Positions 19,174 through 29,463 of a stretch of 45,509 nt of DNA are shown one piece after another; within the stretch, counting starts at the first letter, position 1, and the number at the start of each line of letters is the position of its first letter. A program made the position numbers and the translations under genes. This DNA comes from Candidatus Nomurabacteria bacterium RIFCSPLOWO2_01_FULL_39_18 (GTDB taxonomy: Bacteria; Patescibacteriota; Minisyncoccia; Phycocordibacterales; UBA9973), in assembly GCA_001787005.1 (NCBI GenBank), contig MFUV01000010.1, positions 158,235 to 203,743 on the forward strand. The letters run 5' to 3'. The notes under the pieces were generated by a model, which was given only the letters and a program-made list of their open reading frames with translations, had not been told where the DNA came from and did not search any database.

Positions 19174-19845
19174 TTATTTTAATAGAAATCTCAAGCTGGA
19201 AACTACACGTATTTTTTTGTATTCAGGTGAGCCGGGATCTTTGTCAGTGATGTCGAAGACTCCCTGATTCCCTCGAGAGATGCCGCCTAGGCTTGACCCA
19301 GACTCCTCTGCGAATTGCTCGGCTGACGCTTTGGCATTCTTGATGGCTTCGGCGAGCATTTCTGGTTTGATGCTATTGATATCCGAAAATTGAAACTCAA
19401 TGGAGTTCTGATTTAAGGTAACTCCCCTCTTAACTAGAAGCAAAGTATCTTTAGAGGCAGATCGAACTAGATCGACTTTTTTAGTATAGACAGACAATTG
19501 CGTATTGGAGTTATATCTGAACAATGCGTCTCTGTATGTATCTTGATAAATATTAACTGGAGCAACATTTATCTCAGAAGCTTCAAAACCCTTTTCTTGT
19601 AGAAAAGTATTTATCGCGGAAGTATTCTTTTCTATGTCAGCATAAAGTGAATCAATATTATTTGATTTAACTTCAAAATTCATTGTCCAGATAGCAACAT
19701 CTGCCTTGACTATCCTCTCCGAGAGCCCTTTCACTTCGACAAATGATCCTTGTTTCGAAAAATTATGCGCCGACACAAAAAACACTATGGAAAAAATAAG
19801 CGAAGCAACCCCCAAAATCCAAAGATTATTCTTTATATTATCCAT
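19174..19845 (-). CDS. SIMPL (DUF541) domain protein with N-terminal membrane segment
   Basis: VEVKGLSERIVKADVAIWTMNFEVKSN...AIKNAKASAEQFAEESGSSLG. Confidence 0.8.
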   Translation of the reverse strand: MDNIKNNLWILGVASLIFSIVFFVSAHNFSKQGSFVEVKGLSERIVKADVAIWTMNFEVKSNNIDSLYADIEKNTSAINTFLQEKGFEASEINVAPVNIYQDTYRDALFRYNSNTQLSVYTKKVDLVRSASKDTLLLVKRGVTLNQNSIEFQFSDINSIKPEMLAEAIKNAKASAEQFAEESGSSLGGISRGNQGVFDITDKDPGSPEYKKIRVVSSLRFLLK

Positions 19846-20191
19846 ACTTATATTATACCAAAAAATTAGAGGTAAAAGCAAATTTTTTTGACAAAATTAA
19901 CCAATAATTCTAAAGGACATGACATTATTCTATCGGACATTGATAATGTCCTTTATAGAAATTGGCATTTTTTAATCGGTCACGTTTTTCACTTTATATC
20001 TTGACTTATACACCTTATACACAGTGTCAATTGACAAATATTTCATATTATGGTAGCGTCCTTCTGTGTATATGTAATAATCTTTACTCATGAACGACTT
20101 AGTGTTTGGAACTTGTTTGTGTTTTTCTTTTCAGTTTTCTAATTTAATCTTATTATTAAAAGTCCGTATAAAAATTATTATTTAAATATTT

Positions 20192-23155
20192 ATGAAAAAA
20201 TTTACAAGAATAGTCGTATTTGTTTTGTTATTTTCTCTCATGAGTTTCAGTTTTCACAGAGTGATCTCTGCTGAATTAGAAAATACTGAAACTCTAATTT
20301 GCAACCCAAACGTTGAACTCCTCCAAAATGGTGGTTTTGAAGACGTGGAGGTAACAGACTCTAAAAAGTGGACTATTTTCCCTTGGGATACTCCTGGTTT
20401 GGGTTGGACATCAAATACATTAGTTTATGGTCTTGAAATACAAGCTGGCTATTCTGAAGACGATCTTCCATGGTTAGCGCACAGCGGATCTCAATATGCC
20501 GAGATTGATGGTGGTGATACTCAGCGAGTACTTCAGAACATAGCCACGATCCCAGGCGCTACTTACGAAATATCTTTTGCTTACTCTCCAAGACCTCACA
20601 TCGCTCTAGCCGACAACAGAACAAGTATTCTCGCAAACGATACTGTTCTAGGGACAGTCTCTGCTGACGGTACTTCTCTGACAAATACAGATTGGAAAAC
20701 AAAAAAATATTCTCACGTTGCTACGACTGCCAACACTGCTTTCGCGCTCCTTGACACTAGCGAAGAACTCGTGCCTACAGGTACTGGAATGTTTATAGAT
20801 AGTGTCAGTGTGAAGTGTCATTCATTGCCGCAACTGCCTCAGTGCTCCGATACTGTGGACAACGATGATCCAGAAGATTCTCTCGCCGACGCGAATGATC
20901 CGGGCTGTCACACGGACTTGCACGCAGATAATGCGGCATCATACGATCCGGATGATAACAATGAAACGAATGCGCCGATTCCACAGTGTGATGACAATCA
21001 AGACAATGATGGAGACAATCTCGTAGATACAAATGACCCAGGTTGCCACACTGATGGCAATCCAGATAATGCCGCAACATATGACCCGACCGATAATGAT
21101 GAAACAAATGCGCCAGCTCCAGGAACCAAATCCATCACGATGACAAAAATCGTCTGCCCCAATGAGACAGATCTTCCAAATTGGAGCGGGGCTGATGTAT
21201 CGATCGGCGCGACTACAGCCACAGACTTCATCACAAGTCACCCGCAGTGCCGCCTCGAACCGAACTGGCAATTTCAAGTTATATATTGGGGACCAGATAT
21301 TCAAAATGCTCCTGTTGATCCAGGCGGATCTTTTGTCGGTCCTGCCCCTCTACCATGGATAACGATCCCTAGCACAACAAACGCAAATGGAGTCCTGACA
21401 ACCACATTTAATACTGAAGATGTCTGGCATTTCTGGGTAAGAGAAGTTCTAAAAGATGGTTACATCCCCTTCGGAGGAGAGACAGGCAATCTTCCGGGCT
21501 CTAACATTTCCGCTGAAATGTACTGCAACAATGATGTATCAAATTACGACAACCTCGAACAAGGCGATGGTCCTGAAATGAGCTTTCATTGTGTAGCCTT
21601 CAACGTAGCAGAGGTTCCAGATAATTCTGTCTGCCCAGCAGGAAGCCCAGAAGTTACACTCCCGGCCACTGATGAAGACGGCGTAGCTTATACTAACAAT
21701 CTAGGAGATGGCACTTTCAAAGTTGAAATGACTTCGCCAGTTGGTTTGATTGATTCGGAGTATAGCAACTATTCTTGGGGCAATTGGACGACGGACAGCC
21801 AAGCTCGATTCCACGGCAGTTCGCTTTTCATAGTTAAAAATCAAGCCGTAGCCTTCGGTCCTGATACTGAACCAGTTACAATGCCTCTCGGAGGCCAGAG
21901 AGTTTCTAACGCCTTGACGAGTATCAGTTCTCTCCTCCTTGATCCTCCTTATGATCTAAGCAGAACGAAGGTTGCCAACGGCGCAAGAGGAGTGGGTGTA
22001 AATCTAGATTTGCAGAATGGCGATACTCTTAATTTCATCGTGAACGCCATCGGGGGCATCGGTGAGCTTCAAGGAAGCTATGCCAAGAATGTCGGATCAG
22101 TTCACATTCGTATTTGTAAAACTGCAAATGGAGGAGGCGGAGGCGGAAATAATTCCCCTGTCGCTAATGCTGGTCCTGACCAAATAATTACACTTCCAAG
22201 TAATTTAGTTCAATTCAACGGAGAAAATAGTACTGATTCGGATGGAACAATCACATCTTACGTCTGGAGTTTTGTTTCAGGCCCTTCAAATATTAATCCC
22301 GCAGATGTTGTGTCTCCAGCGGTAGAAGGAGGATTTGTGGCTGGCACTTATGTTTTCAAATTGACTGTTACAGATGATGACGGCGCTACGGATGATGATG
22401 AAGTTACAATTACGGTAAATCCTGCAGTGGAAAATTCACAATGCAACGACAACATAGACAATGCTGACCCTGAAGACACACTAGTAGACGAGAATGATCC
22501 TGGATGCCACACTGATGGAAATGCAAATAATGCAAATTCATATAATGCGAATGATAACGATGAAACGGATGTTGCCTCCCCGGAAAATAATAGTGGCGGA
22601 GGCGGAGGCGGAGGCGGAAGACGCACTAGGCAGTGTAATGACAACAGGGATAACAATGACCCTGAAGACACTCTAATAGATGAAGATGATCCAGGTTGTC
22701 ACTCTGACGGCAACGCAAATAACGCTGATTCTTATGTTCGAAATGATAATGACGAGGAGAATGGAAGAGTTTTGGGCGAACAGACTTCTTGCGGTATCTA
22801 TGTGGAAAAGTACCTTCGAGTAGGCTATAAAAATGATGTAACTGCAGTGGTAAAGGTGCAAACGTTCTTAAATAACTACATGAATGCTGGTCTTGTAACA
22901 GACGGGGTATATGGACCCCTGACTGAAGCCGCTGTTAGAAACTTCCAGCTTGCCCATAATGATAAAGTATTAAGACCATGGGGCATAGACGAGACAACTG
23001 GCATATTCTACCTCACGACTCAAACAGAAATGAACAATATCATGTGTCCAGACCTTGGTTTAGGTATTCCTGCTCCCCTCATCAACTGGAGCGCTGGAGT
23101 CTACAACACCCCAGCACCGATACCCGGGGCAACCACTGTAGCTCTTAATATTTAA
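20192..23155 (+). CDS. Large secreted surface protein: acidic 'DNxDPGCHTDGNxxNAxSYDxxDxxE' modules, PKD-like domain, C-terminal peptidoglycan-binding-like tail
   Basis: Signal peptide; four acidic modules; ANAGPDQIITLPSNLVQFNGENSTDSDGTITSYVWSF; VYGPLTEAAVRNFQ. Confidence 0.85.
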   Translation: MKKFTRIVVFVLLFSLMSFSFHRVISAELENTETLICNPNVELLQNGGFEDVEVTDSKKWTIFPWDTPGLGWTSNTLVYGLEIQAGYSEDDLPWLAHSGSQYAEIDGGDTQRVLQNIATIPGATYEISFAYSPRPHIALADNRTSILANDTVLGTVSADGTSLTNTDWKTKKYSHVATTANTAFALLDTSEELVPTGTGMFIDSVSVKCHSLPQLPQCSDTVDNDDPEDSLADANDPGCHTDLHADNAASYDPDDNNETNAPIPQCDDNQDNDGDNLVDTNDPGCHTDGNPDNAATYDPTDNDETNAPAPGTKSITMTKIVCPNETDLPNWSGADVSIGATTATDFITSHPQCRLEPNWQFQVIYWGPDIQNAPVDPGGSFVGPAPLPWITIPSTTNANGVLTTTFNTEDVWHFWVREVLKDGYIPFGGETGNLPGSNISAEMYCNNDVSNYDNLEQGDGPEMSFHCVAFNVAEVPDNSVCPAGSPEVTLPATDEDGVAYTNNLGDGTFKVEMTSPVGLIDSEYSNYSWGNWTTDSQARFHGSSLFIVKNQAVAFGPDTEPVTMPLGGQRVSNALTSISSLLLDPPYDLSRTKVANGARGVGVNLDLQNGDTLNFIVNAIGGIGELQGSYAKNVGSVHIRICKTANGGGGGGNNSPVANAGPDQIITLPSNLVQFNGENSTDSDGTITSYVWSFVSGPSNINPADVVSPAVEGGFVAGTYVFKLTVTDDDGATDDDEVTITVNPAVENSQCNDNIDNADPEDTLVDENDPGCHTDGNANNANSYNANDNDETDVASPENNSGGGGGGGGRRTRQCNDNRDNNDPEDTLIDEDDPGCHSDGNANNADSYVRNDNDEENGRVLGEQTSCGIYVEKYLRVGYKNDVTAVVKVQTFLNNYMNAGLVTDGVYGPLTEAAVRNFQLAHNDKVLRPWGIDETTGIFYLTTQTEMNNIMCPDLGLGIPAPLINWSAGVYNTPAPIPGATTVALNI

Positions 23156-23175
23156 TCAATACTCTACCCAAAAAA

Positions 23176-23192
23176 CCCTGATTTTATCAGGG
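23176..23192. terminator. Terminator-like hairpin
   Basis: AAAAAA-CCCTGAT-TTT-ATCAGGG. Confidence 0.6.
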
Positions 23193-23218
23193 CTGTTTGA
23201 GTTGGAGCTTTCTATCGA

Positions 23219-23320
23219 TTTCTAAAGGACATTTATCACCTCATGTCCTTTATAAAGGACTTATGTCCGATAAAAGACATACTGTGTCCGATAGAATCTA
23301 CAAGGCAACGCCTTGTAGAT
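23219..23320. promoter_or_regulatory. GGACAT-motif array plus perfect hairpin
   Basis: TTCTAAAGGACAT, palindrome GTCCTTTATAAAGGAC (23245-23260), TGTCCGATA; hairpin ATCTACAAGGC-AAC-GCCTTGTAGAT (23296-23320). Confidence 0.55.
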
Positions 23321-23372
23321 GTCTTTTACTTTTTCTATTGGACTTATCCACCTTTAATACACAAAAACTTGA

Positions 23373-23402
23373 TTGACATCGAATTTTAAAATGAAATATA
23401 AT
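23373..23402 (+). promoter_or_regulatory. Sigma70-type promoter
   Basis: TTGACA-N18-TATAAT upstream of the CDS at 23499. Confidence 0.75.
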
Positions 23403-23498
23403 TAACCCTGGTTCGTCTTAACCATAGCGAGTTCCATATTGGCGATAATATGGAAAAATATTATTAATTTGTATTATTAAAATAATTTTTAGAAAAAA

Positions 23499-26231
23499 AT
23501 GTTATCTATAATAAAAAATATGAGTTTGAGTATGAAGGTTTTAGCTTTCGGAGTTTTAGTCGCGATTGCATTGTTTGGGGTTGTGATAAATATAGCAAAT
23601 GCACACTCTGATCCAGGTGGATGTAGTTCAACTGGTCCGGCCCTATTATTAGGAGTATTTACAGTTGACGGTACAACACCTGTGTTTTCTGCCAGTCCCG
23701 GAGACACAATATATTACAAAGCAACCCTTACTCATGTTGGACCACCTCAATGCAACTATGGGGGTGGAGACCTTGATATCACATTACCTAACAGCACCTC
23801 CGTTGATGTAGATGGCGGACTAGTTCCGTTAGTAAGCTTTGGCGTTCCGTTTAATTCCGCTTTGGCACCTTATGTGGTTAACAGTGCTGACGTTGGTATA
23901 GATGGGGACCTGGATGCTTCCGCAATTTATGCAGAAGGAACATCTCATTTTGGTGATAATGACGTTACGCCGGTCGGCGCCACTACTCCTACAGCTACAC
24001 CATTTGTAAAACTCGATTCTACAACCGTTACTCAAATCCACGATGCCTCAGAAGCTGTAGTTACTTCAGTCGTTGCGGGTTCAACTGTTCATGATAAAGC
24101 CACAGTATCTCCAGCCACTTCTGGTCCGATTCCAACTGGAGATGTTGACTTTGTATTCTACACAGGATCAAGTCAGTGTACTGGTGATTCGGTGGCTTCA
24201 GGTACTGACATTCCTTTAGTCGCTGGTATAGCTCATCCTTCTTCTTCTCAAGGACCACTGGTACCTGGTTTTTATTCCTTCCAGGCTTCCTACAGCGGTG
24301 ATGCTGACTACAATTCTTCAGTAGGTGCTTGCGAGCCACTTTCGGTAGTGGCTGCTCGAATCTCGATTGGCACAACTGACACTAATGTTGTAAACGATCC
24401 TCACACTTTTACTGTGACTGTAGAAAGAAATGATGGTAGTGGTTGGATTGCGGCCAGCAATGAAGATGTTGCTGAGTCCGAGATTGGTATTGGAAGCATC
24501 ACTGGAGGAACGTGTACTATTGGTAACACCAACATTAGTGGTCAGTGTACAATCATTGTTAGCTCAGCAACTCCAGGACAATCTACGGTAAATGCATCAG
24601 CTGTAGTCGGTATCGGCAATATTAATATTGCTGTTGCAACAGATGGTAATGGCGCATTCAATATTTCAAATATTAAGACTTGGGTGGATGCTCGAATTAC
24701 AATCTCTCAATCTGGAACAAACCCTGTAAATTCTCCCCATACGTTTACTGTTTTCGTAGAAAAGAATGATGGTATAGTAGGATGGGTAGATGCTTCTGGT
24801 GTAACGATTAGCTCAAGCATCACGGGCACGGGATCTATTACAGGAGGCACTTGCGGTCCATCTGGTCCAACGGATGTAAATGGAGAATGTACAGTACAGA
24901 TAAATTCTCCAACTCCTGGAGTTGGAACTGTCAATGCAGGCGGTACAGTAAATGTGGGTGGGCTAAACGTTGCTGTTGCAACTAATGGCTATGGAGCTCA
25001 TGACATCAGCAACCAGAAAACTTGGGTGGCGGGTTCAATAGTTATAATCAAAAACACCGTACCAGATGATGAAACTGATTTTGCTTTCACTACAAATACT
25101 CTTCCTGATGGAGCATTCTCATTGGAAGATGACGGAGATAATGTTGATGAACTAAGCAACACAAAGACATACAGCGGTCTTGTTCCTGGCGCATACGATG
25201 TTGCCGAAACAGCAAACCCGGCTTATTCAACCGTTTCTGACTGCGATAGCACAGAGCAAGGAGATCAAAGTACGCCGGGCGCAATTGATCTTGACGCAGG
25301 CGAAACTGTGACTTGTACTTTCACAAACACTTTGAACGGTGGCAGAATTGAAATTGAAAAGCAGACTACTCCAGCAGGAAGCGCGCAATCATTCGGATTT
25401 ACCGGAGAGATAGTTACTTCTCTCGTTGATAATGGAGTAGAGGGTAAAGATGTCGTGGCAGGACAATACTCGGTAACAGAAGGCGCTACAACAGGATGGA
25501 CTTTGAGTTCAATTGTATGTAATGACCAAAATAGTTCTGGTAATGGTAGTACTGCCAATTTTACTGTCGAACCGGGAGAAACAGTACGATGTGTGTTCAA
25601 TAATACTGAAAATCCAGGTCACATAATCATAGTGAAGCAAACGAATCCGGATGGAAACCCGCAGAGTTTTGAATTTGATCCTAGTTATGGCAACAACTTT
25701 AACCTGACAGATGGAAATCAAAATGACAGCGGAGCATTAGCGGCTGGCGCATATTCAGTGGCTGAAGTGAATCTTCCAGCTAACTGGAGTCTATCAAGCG
25801 CTACGTGTAGTGATCAGTCTCCAGTAAACAATATACAGCTTGAAGCAGGAGAAACCGTAACTTGTACATTCACAAATACCTTTACCCCTCCAGCAACTCA
25901 AGGTTGCTCGCCAGGATACTGGAAACAAGACCAGCACTTTGATTCGTATAATATATACGGACCTACTGATCTCTTCGACACTGTGTTCGATGAAACAGTA
26001 TTTCCTGGTATGACTCTTGTTGATGTATTAAGTCAAGGCGGAGGAGGAATCAATGCTCTTGGAAGAATCATCACAGGTGCGTTATTAAATGCCGACAGCA
26101 TTCCTGATTACCCAGGTACCGCCGGCGATGTAATATCAGATTTTCAAGGAGTATTTCCAGGCACAAAGGATGCATACAATGCACTTAAGGCAGAGTATGA
26201 AGCATTGCAGGATCCTTGTCCTCTTAACTAG
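23499..26231 (+). CDS. Large secreted protein with Ig-like and 'TVTCTFTNT' prealbumin-like repeats and CSPGYWK C-terminal domain
   Basis: Signal peptide; repeated GETVTCTFTNT units; GCSPGYWKQDQHFD. Confidence 0.85.
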   Translation: MLSIIKNMSLSMKVLAFGVLVAIALFGVVINIANAHSDPGGCSSTGPALLLGVFTVDGTTPVFSASPGDTIYYKATLTHVGPPQCNYGGGDLDITLPNSTSVDVDGGLVPLVSFGVPFNSALAPYVVNSADVGIDGDLDASAIYAEGTSHFGDNDVTPVGATTPTATPFVKLDSTTVTQIHDASEAVVTSVVAGSTVHDKATVSPATSGPIPTGDVDFVFYTGSSQCTGDSVASGTDIPLVAGIAHPSSSQGPLVPGFYSFQASYSGDADYNSSVGACEPLSVVAARISIGTTDTNVVNDPHTFTVTVERNDGSGWIAASNEDVAESEIGIGSITGGTCTIGNTNISGQCTIIVSSATPGQSTVNASAVVGIGNINIAVATDGNGAFNISNIKTWVDARITISQSGTNPVNSPHTFTVFVEKNDGIVGWVDASGVTISSSITGTGSITGGTCGPSGPTDVNGECTVQINSPTPGVGTVNAGGTVNVGGLNVAVATNGYGAHDISNQKTWVAGSIVIIKNTVPDDETDFAFTTNTLPDGAFSLEDDGDNVDELSNTKTYSGLVPGAYDVAETANPAYSTVSDCDSTEQGDQSTPGAIDLDAGETVTCTFTNTLNGGRIEIEKQTTPAGSAQSFGFTGEIVTSLVDNGVEGKDVVAGQYSVTEGATTGWTLSSIVCNDQNSSGNGSTANFTVEPGETVRCVFNNTENPGHIIIVKQTNPDGNPQSFEFDPSYGNNFNLTDGNQNDSGALAAGAYSVAEVNLPANWSLSSATCSDQSPVNNIQLEAGETVTCTFTNTFTPPATQGCSPGYWKQDQHFDSYNIYGPTDLFDTVFDETVFPGMTLVDVLSQGGGGINALGRIITGALLNADSIPDYPGTAGDVISDFQGVFPGTKDAYNALKAEYEALQDPCPLN

Positions 26232-26316
26232 TAAATTATTAAATAACAACAAATGCTTCACTGGTGAGGGGTGAAGTGTTTGTGATTAAAAGTCAGAATC
26301 CTCGCAAAAATAAAAT

Positions 26317-26967
26317 ATGACAAAAAGTATAAAAATAGGAGTAAGTGTTTTGGTTCTAGCTGTTTTGGCTTTAGTTATAGCATTTATGCCACTAGTAAGT
26401 AGCGCGACTGGCAACGGCGCACCAAGCGGTGCGCATTACAACTTGAATATTATTGGAGTCTCGAAAGGCAAAACTGCCGATATGACTGGTTCAAATGGTC
26501 ATCGTATCTTTGTGCCACTTGTGGGAAACTGCAAGATAAACCTTTCGATCGGCGACTTCCAGGTGCTTGATGGAAATTGTACGGACGGACCATCAACATT
26601 TCAGCTTCCAAATCCTGACCCAGATAACGATGGCGTAACTGCATACAGTGTCTACGCTCGGGCTCTCGGCAAACCAGGAGGTTCGGCTGTAGCAACTACT
26701 TGTTACGACGATGTAGCTGGTGACACCTGGTGCTCAACTGAAAATGTAGTTCTTGTACGCGGAACAGGCAAGTCAAACTTCACAAATGTTAGTAAGCAAC
26801 TTCTCACTCTCTGCTTAGACACAGACGGTGATGGAACTTGCGATGTACGTGAGGGATTGTTTGATAACGAGTTGAATAACTACTTCTGGAGCTACAACAA
26901 TGATGGCTTAAAGTTGGCTCAACTTCGCTTCTACGAGATTCCAACTAATGTTGGAACGACTCCGTAG
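26317..26967 (+). CDS. Secreted hypothetical protein
   Basis: 216 aa with signal peptide/TM; DTDGDGTCDVREG motif. Confidence 0.75.
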   Translation: MTKSIKIGVSVLVLAVLALVIAFMPLVSSATGNGAPSGAHYNLNIIGVSKGKTADMTGSNGHRIFVPLVGNCKINLSIGDFQVLDGNCTDGPSTFQLPNPDPDNDGVTAYSVYARALGKPGGSAVATTCYDDVAGDTWCSTENVVLVRGTGKSNFTNVSKQLLTLCLDTDGDGTCDVREGLFDNELNNYFWSYNNDGLKLAQLRFYEIPTNVGTTP

Positions 26968-26992
26968 TTTCCCCACAGCTCAGTATAATCGC

Positions 26993-27020
26993 AAAAAACC
27001 CGCCAAGTGGCGGGTTTTTT
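26993..27020. terminator. Rho-independent terminator
   Basis: AAAAAACCCGCCAAGTGGCGGGTTTTTT. Confidence 0.9.
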
Positions 27021-27102
27021 GTTTATAAAGTTATCCACCTACGACTGTTGTATTGAAAAATGATATAATGACCAACATATTATTAGTTAATATTTAAAAA
27101 AT

Positions 27103-27285
27103 ATGGAAAAAAGAAAAATAGCAGATTGTAGAAAATTTCCAAGTGAGAAGAATTGTTCGGTGTGCATATCGGGAAGTGAGGCAGAGGTAGTGCCTTTGGC
27201 AGTGCATCATGCCGTAAAAGACCATGGCCATGAAGACACACCTGAATTGCACGCAGACATTAAGAAGATGCTTGCAGATGAGTAA
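27103..27285 (+). CDS. DUF1059-like small protein
   Basis: KIADCRKFPSEKNCSVCISGSEAEVVPLAVHHAVKDHGHEDTPELHADIKKML; TATAAT at 27064. Confidence 0.75.
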   Translation: MEKRKIADCRKFPSEKNCSVCISGSEAEVVPLAVHHAVKDHGHEDTPELHADIKKMLADE

Positions 27286-27320
27286 CATTTGGTAAAATCA
27301 ACGTAACAATTTGATTTGCA

Positions 27321-27349
27321 CAAAAACCACCACAAAAAGGTGGTTTTTG
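27321..27349. terminator. Rho-independent terminator
   Basis: CAAAAACCACC-ACAAAAA-GGTGGTTTTTG. Confidence 0.85.
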
Positions 27350-27387
27350 GTTTAGGAAAAATGCGAGAAATATGATATAATGGACGT

Positions 27388-27611
27388 ATGAAACTTAGAC
27401 AATCCCTGTTTTGGGACACTGATGTAAAAAATATAGATTTAAAAAAAACGCACGCTACGTCATAGAGCGCGTGCTTGAATTTGGCAGGCCCAATGAAGTG
27501 GGCTGGGTCATTAAAAATTACCCAAAAAGTGAGATAAGAAATGTTATGAATCTTCCGCGAAGCCAAGTACACCCTAAATCAAAAGCTTTATGGTCACTGG
27601 TACTAAAATAG
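27388..27611 (+). pseudogene. DUF6922-like antitoxin, frameshifted at an A8 run
   Basis: MKLRQSLFWDTDVKNIDLKK, then -1 frame NARYVIERVLEFGRPNEVGWVIKNYPKSEIRNVMNLPRSQVHPKSKALWSLVLK. Confidence 0.7.
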
Positions 27612-27859
27612 ATTTGAAAGATATTCATTTTGAAACTCTCCCGCAAGTTACTAAAAATGCTTTTTTGCATTGTATTAATATGAAATTCTTTTCTTCTGGC
27701 AAATGGTATCTTGCTGGTGGTACAGCATTGGCACTTCAAGCTGGACACCGTAAATCTGTTGACCTTGATTTATATGTAAAAAGACTCAAAAATTTATACC
27801 ACAGAAAAATGATACAGGAAGGTAAGAATTCCCTTTTTTGTACGTCATGGTTTATATGA
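27590..27859 (+). pseudogene. Truncated AbiEii-type nucleotidyltransferase toxin
   Basis: KWYLAGGTALALQAGHRKSVDLDLYVK, then premature end; whole AbiEii proteins are much longer. Confidence 0.75.
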
Positions 27860-27966
27860 ATCCCGTTAGAAATTTACATAACGGGAGGAAATTATAAGCT
27901 TAACAATAATCAACTATTTTTATATATCTACAAAATTATGTACGAATAGGATGATTTCTAAACGGG

Positions 27967-28776
27967 ATGAAAAAAATAACATTGTTTGGAAGTACGTTTA
28001 CAGCTTTAGCCTTAGGCTTTGCCATGGTGGCACAAGCTGCGACGTCGGTGCCAGCTATTACCTCTCCAGCTAATGGAGCGATAATTACCTCGGCACAGTT
28101 CGTCAAAGTCGATTGGGCGGATTCCACAGGGGGAACGGCTCCTTATGAGTATCAGTATGAGTCGTATTCTGATGCGGCTTATACAGCCAACCTCTTCATA
28201 AGCGGCTGGTTAGGAATCTCGGAGATCTCTACGGTGGGTTCAGCCGAGGGAGATTATTATGTCCGAGTTCGCGCGCGTGATGCCACGCTCGCGATGACAG
28301 ACTGGAGCAACGGCGCAGGAAATGTCCACAAGATTACCGTGGACAACACGCCCACGAACGTAGCCCCAGTTCTAGATGCCATTACTACCCCGAGAACTAT
28401 TCCTGAGCTGTCTCTCCATAACTTTACTGCCGTGGCAACTGATGCGAACTTCGGTGCTACCTTAACTTTCAGTCTCACTGGCAACCCAAGTGGTTCATCC
28501 ATTAACTCTTCAACAGGGGTCTTTGCTTGGACACCAAGTGAAGCGCAAGGCCCAGGAACTTACAAATTCAAAGTAAGAGTTTCGGATGGAAGCTTGAGAG
28601 ATAGTCAAATGGTAAAAATTCATGTAACGGAAGTAGGAGGAGATAACGACACTCCGCAGAATAAAAAAGAATGCAAAAAGGGTGGTTGGAAAACTTTCAC
28701 CAATTCTTCATTCAGAAATCAAGGACAGTGCATAAGATATGTCAATCATTTGAAATGGCACAGGCACGACGACTAA
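27967..28776 (+). CDS. Secreted protein with Ig-like/cadherin-like domain
   Basis: Signal peptide; VAPVLDAITTPRTIPELSLHNFTAVATDANFGATLTFSLTG...SINSSTGVFAWTPSEAQGPGTYKFKVRVSDG. Confidence 0.8.
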   Translation: MKKITLFGSTFTALALGFAMVAQAATSVPAITSPANGAIITSAQFVKVDWADSTGGTAPYEYQYESYSDAAYTANLFISGWLGISEISTVGSAEGDYYVRVRARDATLAMTDWSNGAGNVHKITVDNTPTNVAPVLDAITTPRTIPELSLHNFTAVATDANFGATLTFSLTGNPSGSSINSSTGVFAWTPSEAQGPGTYKFKVRVSDGSLRDSQMVKIHVTEVGGDNDTPQNKKECKKGGWKTFTNSSFRNQGQCIRYVNHLKWHRHDD

Positions 28777-28801
28777 ATTGAAATAGTTTAGTGTCAAGCT
28801 A

Positions 28802-28830
28802 GACGAACCGCTCTAAAAGAGCGGTTCGTC
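28802..28830. terminator. Perfect hairpin, terminator-like but without a long T tract
   Basis: GACGAACCGCTCT-AAA-AGAGCGGTTCGTC. Confidence 0.55.
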
Positions 28831-28931
28831 AGCGTTTATCAGTGTATTTTTACATGGACATAAGAATTTTTTTGTTGTATTTTTAGATTATAGGGCACAG
28901 TAAGAAATAGGTTGCCTGTACGTCTTTCCAT

Positions 28932-29459
28932 ATGAAAACGAATATAGGTCGCACATTTGAAGAAATATATGAAAATGAATCAGATACTATATTCCGATTT
29001 TGCTTGGTTCGCGTGTCCAACCGTGAACAGGCATTGGATATCATGCAGGAAACTTTCCTGCGCCTGTGGCAAACCCTGTCTCAAGAAAAAAAAATATTGA
29101 ATTGTAGAGCCTTTCTTTTCACAATAGCCCATCGTTTGATAATTGACTGGTATCGCAAGAAGAAAAGCTTTTCCCTAGACAGACTCATGAGCAATAACAA
29201 TGAGACAGGGTACGATTTGCCAGATGAAACGATAGAGAGTAGCCCAGAGCTCGGAGCAGAAGGCAGGTACCTCCTAGAGAAGCTCTACGACCTCGATCCG
29301 TCTTATCAGTATCCAGTTTACCTCCGTTTTGTGGAAGGTCTCTCCCCTGGAGAAATAGGAAGTATCTTGGGCATTACCGCCAACGCAACGTCAGTCCGGA
29401 TCAATAGAGGGTTGCTGGAACTGCGTAAGAAAACAGGATACGATAAAATGGAACAATAA
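28932..29459 (+). CDS. ECF RNA polymerase sigma factor
   Basis: DTIFRFCLVRVSNREQALDIMQETFLRLWQTL...GLSPGEIGSILGITANATSVRINRGLLELRK. Confidence 0.93.
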   Translation: MKTNIGRTFEEIYENESDTIFRFCLVRVSNREQALDIMQETFLRLWQTLSQEKKILNCRAFLFTIAHRLIIDWYRKKKSFSLDRLMSNNNETGYDLPDETIESSPELGAEGRYLLEKLYDLDPSYQYPVYLRFVEGLSPGEIGSILGITANATSVRINRGLLELRKKTGYDKMEQ

Positions 29460-29463
29460 GAAA

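Noticed and set aside
20805-21304. Minus-strand ORFs antisense to the acidic modules
   Set aside because: His/Ile-rich artefacts created by reading Asp/Asn codon repeats backwards
27405-27430. Functional programmed frameshift in the DUF6922-like gene as the main call
   Set aside because: The adjacent toxin is truncated, so pseudogenisation is more parsimonious; kept only as an alternative
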